Assembly: GCA_021810175.1 (NCBI GenBank)
Contig: JAJZJJ010000154.1
Location: 1 to 6,944 of the forward strand
Direction: 5' to 3'
DNA: 6,944 bases
Source: Acidobacteriota bacterium
GTDB taxonomy: Bacteria > Acidobacteriota > Terriglobia > Terriglobales > Acidobacteriaceae
How positions within the stretch are numbered: the first letter of the stretch is position 1; each line of letters opens with the position of its first letter. The notes beneath the pieces were generated by a model. That model was given only the letters and a program-made list of their open reading frames with translations, did no database searches and was not told where the DNA came from. Both the position numbers and the translations under genes were made by a program. Below, one piece after another: positions 6,432 to 6,944 of the stretch.

Positions 6432-6944
6432 TTATCCGCGACGGGAGGGTTTGACGGCCTCCTTGGCATCGGCGGCGCCGTTGGACGGCACCGCGGGGAC
6501 TTCTGCCGGGGGCACGTTGGCGCTCGTGATGCCGAGCTTCTGGCGGAGCTGAGTGTCGATGCGGCCGAAGGTGTCGCGGTTTTCCTTTAGGAAGTTGCGG
6601 ACGTTCTCGCGGCCCTGGCCGATGCGGTCACCGGAGTAGCTGTACCAGGCGCCGGATTTCTCGACGATGTTGTGCACGACAGCCAGGTCGAGGACGTCGC
6701 CCTCGCGGGAAATGCCTTCGCCGTAGAGGATGTCGAATTCTGCTTCGCGGAAGGGCGCGGCGACTTTATTCTTGACGATCTTGACGCGGGTACGGGAGCC
6801 GACGACGCTCTCGCCTTCCTTGACGGCGGCGATGCGGCGGATATCCACGCGGACCGAGGAATAGAACTTGAGGGCGCGACCGCCGGTGGTGGTTTCCGGG
6901 TTGCCGAACATGACGCCAATTTTCTCGCGAATCTGGTTGATGAA
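6432..6944 (-). CDS. recA: Recombinase RecA, C-terminal half (5' end outside window)
   Basis: RecA is the cytosolic ATP-dependent strand-exchange protein and the SOS co-protease that stimulates LexA cleavage. The 170 residues in view start at [11 protein letters not shown], equivalent to about residue 191 of E. coli RecA, and include the glutamine matching Q194 that senses the ATP gamma-phosphate. DNA-binding loop L2 is intact ([16 protein letters not shown]). The remaining core strands and C-terminal domain follow: [41 protein letters not shown] and [22 protein letters not shown]. The tail is odd: the last 30 or so residues are Ala/Pro-rich and end in KPSRRG instead of the strongly acidic tail of E. 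coli RecA. Walker A and B and the N-terminus lie off the right edge. A clear terminator follows the TAA. The promoter, and any LexA site, would be outside the window. Confidence 0.97.
   Translation of the reverse strand, partial: FINQIREKIGVMFGNPETTTGGRALKFYSSVRVDIRRIAAVKEGESVVGSRTRVKIVKNKVAAPFREAEFDILYGEGISREGDVLDLAVVHNIVEKSGAWYSYSGDRIGQGRENVRNFLKENRDTFGRIDTQLRQKLGITSANVPPAEVPAVPSNGAADAKEAVKPSRRG

Noticed and set aside
6317..6469. 51-residue N-terminal extension of CoaD
   Set aside because: It would run through the recA terminator and overlap the recA stop codon, and CoaD proteins normally begin a few residues before the YPGSFDP motif.

Overview
The window is a GC-rich (about 60% by eye) chromosomal segment with seven genes, two of them cut by the window edges. 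The gene set and styles fit an acidobacterium of the Terriglobia/Acidobacteriaceae type. The main pointers are the left-edge TPR protein with a small Cys-containing C-terminal beta domain, which I associate with that group, and the secreted class A beta-lactamase-like hydrolase. The assignment is an inference, because no rRNA or phylogeny is available here.

Layout, left to right. (1) The 3' part of a TPR protein on + (1-1149). (2) A 231-bp gap holding weak promoter-like sequence and a short direct repeat. (3) hppD on + (1381-2520), 4-hydroxyphenylpyruvate dioxygenase with all three iron ligands. (4) A perfect 14-bp hairpin (2549-2580) between convergent genes. (5) A HAD-family small-molecule phosphatase on - (2598-3293). 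(6) A 90-bp divergent gap, then a secreted beta-lactamase-like serine hydrolase on + (3384-4397). (7) A hairpin (4399-4434) that reads as the terminator of the gene converging from the right. (8) A class I aspartate-type aminotransferase on - (4500-5690). (9) coaD, phosphopantetheine adenylyltransferase, on - (5828-6316, GTG start). (10) A strong intrinsic terminator (6381-6405). (11) The 3' half of recA on - (6432-6944).

The genes do not form one pathway. HppD works in tyrosine breakdown and the aminotransferase could supply or use related keto acids, but the two are far apart, on opposite strands and separated by terminators, so no functional link is claimed. CoaD (coenzyme A synthesis) and RecA (recombination and SOS) are housekeeping genes. 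The terminator after recA makes coaD probably separately transcribed. coaD and the aminotransferase lie 137 bp apart with no clear terminator between them and may be co-transcribed.

I see no tRNA, rRNA, insertion sequence, CRISPR array or prophage. This looks like an ordinary core-genome neighbourhood with no evident new system. The points most worth checking are the altered omega loop of the beta-lactamase-like protein, the non-acidic RecA tail, and the absence of Shine-Dalgarno sequences on the three minus-strand genes whose starts are visible.
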